Assembly: GCA_922989275.2 (NCBI GenBank)
Contig: OV277871.1
Coordinates: forward strand, 3,162,001-3,226,000
Reading direction: 5' to 3'
From: Gari tellinella
Lineage: Eukaryota > Mollusca > Bivalvia > Cardiida > Psammobiidae
Length of the DNA: 64,000 bases
In this document: positions 38,401 through 44,400 of the stretch, piece by piece
Numbering within the stretch: the stretch's first letter is position 1
Layout: every line of letters starts with the position of its first letter
Position numbers and translations under genes: made by a program
Notes under the pieces: model-generated
Databases searched by the model: none
Told to the model about the DNA's origin: nothing
Seen by the model: the letters and a program-made list of their open reading frames with translations, nothing else

Positions 38401-41400
38401 CACCCTGGCAATGGAACTAAGTGGTATACCATGTATTGGCCACAGTTTCGTACCCCATGGTAATCTCATACCGTATAATGTTATATTTACCCGTACAATA
38501 AGCCATTCAACACCCTGGCAATGGAACTAAGTGGTACACCATGTATTGGCCACAGTTTCGTACCCCATGGTAATGTACCATGCCCTCACATATGTGTGAC
38601 GGCATGGTATGATGTTATATTTACCTGTGCAATAAGCCATTGAGCACCCTGGCAATGGAACTAAGTGGTACACCATGTATTGGCCACAGTTTCGTACCCC
38701 ATGGTAATCTCATACCGTATAATGTTATATTTACCCGTACAATAAGCCATTCAACACCCTGGCAATGGAACTAAGTGGTACACCATGTATTGGCCACAGT
38801 TTCGTACCCCATGGTAATGATCTCATACTATACACATATGTGACGGCATGGTATGATGTTATATTTACCTGTGCAATAAGCCATTGAGCACCCTGGCAAT
38901 GGAACTAAGTGGTACACCATGTATTGGCCACAGTTTCGTACCCCATGGTAATGATCTCATACTATACACATATGTGACGGCATGGTATGATGTTATATTT
39001 ACCTGTGCAATAAGCCAATGAGCACCCTGGCAATGGAACTAAGTGGTACACCATGTATTGGCCACAGTTTCGTACCCCATGGTAATGATCTCATACTATA
39101 CCTATATGTGACGGCATGGTATGATGTTATATTTACCTGTGCAATAAGCCATTGAGCACCCTGGCAATGGAACTAAGTGGTACACCATGTATTGGCCACA
39201 GTTTCGTACCCCATGGTAATGATCTCATACTATACACATATGTGACGGCATGGTATGATGTTATATTTACCTGTGCAATAAGCCATTGAACACCCTGGCA
39301 ATGGAACTAAGTGGTATACCATGTATTGGCCACAGTTTCGTACCCCATGGTAATGATCTCATACTATACACATATGTGACGGCATGGTATGATGTTATAT
39401 TTACCTGTGCAATAAGCCATTCAACACCCTGGCAATGGAACTAAGTGGTACACCATGTATTGGCCACAGTTTCGTACCCCATGGTAATGATCTCATACTA
39501 TACACATATGTGACGGCATGGTATGATGTTATATTTACCTGTGCAATAAGCCATTGAACACCCTGGCAATGGAACTAAGTGGTATACCATGTATTGGCCA
39601 CAGTTTCGTACCCCATGGTAATGATCTCATACTATACACATATGTGACGGCATGGTATGATGTTATATTTACCTGTGCAATAAGCCATTCAACACCCTGG
39701 CAATGGAACTAAGTGGTACACCATGTATTGGCCACAGTTTCGTACCCCATGGTAATGATCTCATACTATACACATATGTGACGGCATGGTATGATGTTAT
39801 ATTTACCTGTGCAATAAGCCATTCAACACCCTGGCAATGGAACTAAGTGGTACACCATGTATTGGCCACAGTTTCGTACCCCATGGTAATGATCACATAC
39901 TATACACATATGTGACGGCATGGTATGATGTTATAACTAAGTGGTACACCATGTAATGGCCACAGTTTTGTACACCATAGTAATCTCATACCGTATAATA
40001 TGTTATATTTACCCGTACAATAAGCCATTGAACACCCTGGCAATGGAACTAAGTGGTACACCATGTTTTGGCCACAGTTTCGTACCCAATGGTGATCGCA
40101 TCCTATACACATATGTGATGTCATCGTATGATGTTATATTTACCTGTGCAATAAGCCATTGAACATCCTGGTAATGGAACTAAGTGGTACACCATGTATT
40201 GGCCACAGTTTCGTACCCCATAGCAATGATCTCATACTATACACATATGTGACGTCATGGTATGATGTTATATTTACCTGTGCAATAAGCCATTGAACAC
40301 CCTGGCAATGGAACTATGTGGTATACCATGTATTGGCCACAGTTTCGTACCCCATGGTAATCTCATACCGTAAAATGTTATATTTACCCGTACAATAAGC
40401 CATTGAACACCCTGGCAATGGAACTAAGTGGTACACCATGTATTGGCCACAGTTTCGTACCCCATGGTATTCTCCTACTATACACATATGTGACGTCATG
40501 GTATGATGTTATATTCACCTGTGCAATAAGCCATTGAACACCCTGGCAATGGAACTAAGTGGTATACCATGTATTGGCCACAGTTTCGTACCCCATGGTA
40601 AGGATCTCATACTATACACATATGTGACGTCATGGTATGATGTTATATTTACCTGTGCAATAAGCCATTCAACACCCTGGCAATGGAACTAAGTGGTACA
40701 CCATGTATTGGCCATAGATTCGTACCCAATGATTAGCACATACTATACCTATATGTGACGTCATAGTATGATGTTTTATTTACCTGTGCAATAAGCCATT
40801 GAACACCCTGGCAATGGAACTAAGTGGTACACCATGTATTGGCCATAGAGTCGTACCCAATGATTATCACATACTATACCTATATGTGACGTCATGGTAT
40901 GATGTTATATTTACCCGTGCAATAAGCCATTGAACACCCTGGCAATGGAACTAAGTGGTACACCATGTATTGGCCACAGTTTCGTACCCCATGGTAATGA
41001 TCTCATACTATACACATATGTGACGTCATGGTATGATGTTATATTTACCCGTACAATAAGCCATTGAACACCCTGGCAATGGAACTAAGTGGTACACCAT
41101 GTTTTGGCCACAGTTTGGTACCCCATGGTAATCTCATACTATACATATATGTGATGTCATCGTATGATGTTATATTTACCCGTGCAATAAGCCATTGAGC
41201 ACCCTAGCAATGGAACTAAGTGGTACACCATGTATTGACCACAGTTTAGTACCCTCATGCTATTTTCATACTATACACATATGTGACGTCATAGTATGAT
41301 GTTTTATTTACCTGTGCAATATGCCATTGAGCACCCTGGCAATGGAACTAAGTGGTACACCATGTATTGGCCATAGATTCGTACCCAATGATTAGCACAT

Positions 41401-44400
41401 ACTATACCTATATGTGACGTCATAGTATGATGTTTTATTTACCTGTGCAATAAGCCATTGAACACCCTGGCAATGGAACTAAGTGGTACACCATGTATTG
41501 GCCATAGAGTCGTACCCAATGATTATCACATACTATACCTATATGTGACGTCATGGTATGATGTTATATTTACCCGTGCAATAAGCCATTGAACACCCTG
41601 GCAATGGAACTAAGTGGTACACCATGTATTGGCCACAGTTTCGTACCCCATGGTAATGATCTCATACTATACACATATGTGACGTCATGGTATGATGTTA
41701 TATTTACCCGTACAATAAGCCATTGAACACCCTGGCAATGGAACTAAGTGGTATACCATGTATTGGCCACAGTTTCGTACCCCATGGTAATGATCTCATA
41801 CTATACACATATGTGACGGCATGGTATGATGTTATATTTACCTGTGCAATAAGCCATTCAACACCCTGGCAATGGAACTAAGTGGTATACCATGTATTGG
41901 CCACAGTTTCGTACCCCATGGTATTCTCCTACTATACATATATGTGACGTTATGGTATGGTGTTATATTTACCTGTGCAATAAGCCATTGAACACCCTGG
42001 CAATAGAACTTAGTGGTACACCACGCAATTGCCACAGTTTCGTACGCCATGGTAATCTTATTCCATATAATATGTTATATTCACCTGTGCAATAAGCCAT
42101 TGAACACCCTGGCAATGGAACTAAATGGTACACCATGTATTTGCCATAGATTCGTACCCAATGATTATCACATACTATACCTATATGTGACGTCATGGTA
42201 TGATGTTATATTCACCTGTGCAATAAGCCATTGAACACCCTGGCAATGGAACTAAATGGTACACCATGTATTTGCCATAGATTCGTACCCAATGATTATC
42301 ACATACTATACCTATATGTGACGTCATGGTATGATGTTATATTTACCTGTACAATAAGCCATTGAACACCCTGGCAATGGAACTAAGTGGTACACCATGT
42401 ATTGGCCACAGTTTCGTACCCCATGGTATTCTCCTACTATACACATATGTGACGGCATGGTATGATGTTATATTTACCTGTGCAATAAGCCATTGAGCAC
42501 CCTGGCAATGGAACTAAGTGGTACACCATGTATTGGCCACAGTTTCGTACACTGATTGTGGTTTTATACCCACAGCAATCACCTCCGGACCTATACTGAC
42601 CACATGCAGTACGGGTAACAGTGCCGTCTTGCACCTAGCAAAAAAGACAATCAAGATACATGTACTGTTAAACCTCTTTGTTACGACCACAACATTGCGT
42701 TAATTATTAGATGTTTACGACGAGTGACTGCTTAAAGCAAGGTGACAATGAAACAGAAAGCTCATTTAGGAGCTTTCTGTTTTACTGTCATCTTGCTTTA
42801 AGCTGTCGTCTGTCTTTTAAATAATTAGCCTTCTTTTCAGACGTCGTAATAGAGAGGTTTTACTTAACTAGATAGTGAATTCACAGAACAGAGAAACATT
42901 TCAAAAGACAAAGGTAATTTAACCCTTATCTTGCCAATTCCGACTTGACTGGTATTTGCAAACATTTCTAAATTCCCTTAATTTAAAAATGTATAAATGG
43001 TTCCAAAATATAATAATATTTAAAATTATTAGCAATCAATTCAATATATTTTATGCAGCTGTTGTATATTTTCCTTTTCTGAAGTATATCAAAGTTCCAA
43101 TCTGAAGTTTTTCTACAAGTTTATTTTTACAACAAATAGCCTCGGCAGAATTGCAAACTAATAGCTAGTATACGAGTACATGACAGTGTTGTGAATTGTT
43201 TATAACCCTAATTCTCTAAAATCCTAAAAATTGGGACATTCTGTATAAATGCTGTAATTATCATAACATTTGAACTATTTGTTTTTATCATACAGTGATT
43301 TGTCCATAATGTGCAAACAGAATGGAAAATAGTGTAAACCCTGATTAGACTGTTCACGAGGGAGCAGTATGATCAGGGTCTACTCTGTGTACTCAGGTCT
43401 GTCTGTCCCAACACTTAGGTTTGTTATTGTACCCATCAACACCAGGGGTCCGTTTTACTCAACTACTTACGAAACATGTTGTCGTAAGTCAAAACTTTAA
43501 AATACATTTAATTTGTGATTTCTCTATATAATCCTGTCTTGTGACATCATTTTGGGATCGTCTTTTCAAGACGATTCCAAAAAGATGTCACAACACAGGA
43601 TTAGATGAAGAAATAAATAATAATTGAGACTTTTATAATCTGACTTACGACAACATTTGTCGTACGAAGTTTTATGAAATGTGCCCCAGGCTCCGAGACA
43701 CATTTGTGACGGTACTTAGAAAAACAACATGTCAAAATTGTGATTTTTTTGGTTATTTTCAAAATTATATGATAAAGTTGGTATATTTGTTATCACTTGC
43801 AATTGTCTTACAAATTAGGAAAGAAGAAAATATATGAGGTCATTTGGAAGGCACCAAGAAAATACCAGTCTTTTCTGATTTTTGTAAGATGTATTCAAAT
43901 CTACTCGTGTAATACAAACAAACACATTTTCTATTTGTGAACTTAAATGCTTTTTCAACATTTTTCAAAGGAATTGGATATATTATACGTAATTTGTACT
44001 GTGATTATCATATCGTACTTGCATATCCAGTATGAAAAATCAATAACATGACTACAAAAAGAACAAAATTCATATTTCATCCATGAAATTTTAATGAACA
44101 ATTCCAATTTTCGATTAATATACGGCGACAAATTAAATGCTTATCAGTAACGTTAAAATATTTTCAAATTTTAGGGAGTGAATGTCATAACGACGTTATT
44201 GTGACATACGCTTTCGCGCTGAATTCTAAAGTCAACTGACAAACTCATTGGAATGCTTTTAGAACGAAACAAAATATGGAAATGGTACTATACAGTCAAT
44301 AATAACTCCTTTCAAAGCTTTACTAGTATAAAGCTTCAGTTTGTATATTTCAACAGCCATGCACTCCTACTCTACACTCAAGGCCACAGCTAACGCAACA

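Noticed and set aside
39900..42234. Open frames inside the 134-bp array on both strands
   Set aside because: They are translations of the repeat. The VYHLVPLPGCSMAYC part is real only in exon 3; other copies have stops and no acceptor.
38127..42550. CRISPR-like array of regularly spaced repeats
   Set aside because: The units are contiguous without unique spacers, ~134 bp long, AT-rich and derived from an exon; the DNA is animal nuclear.
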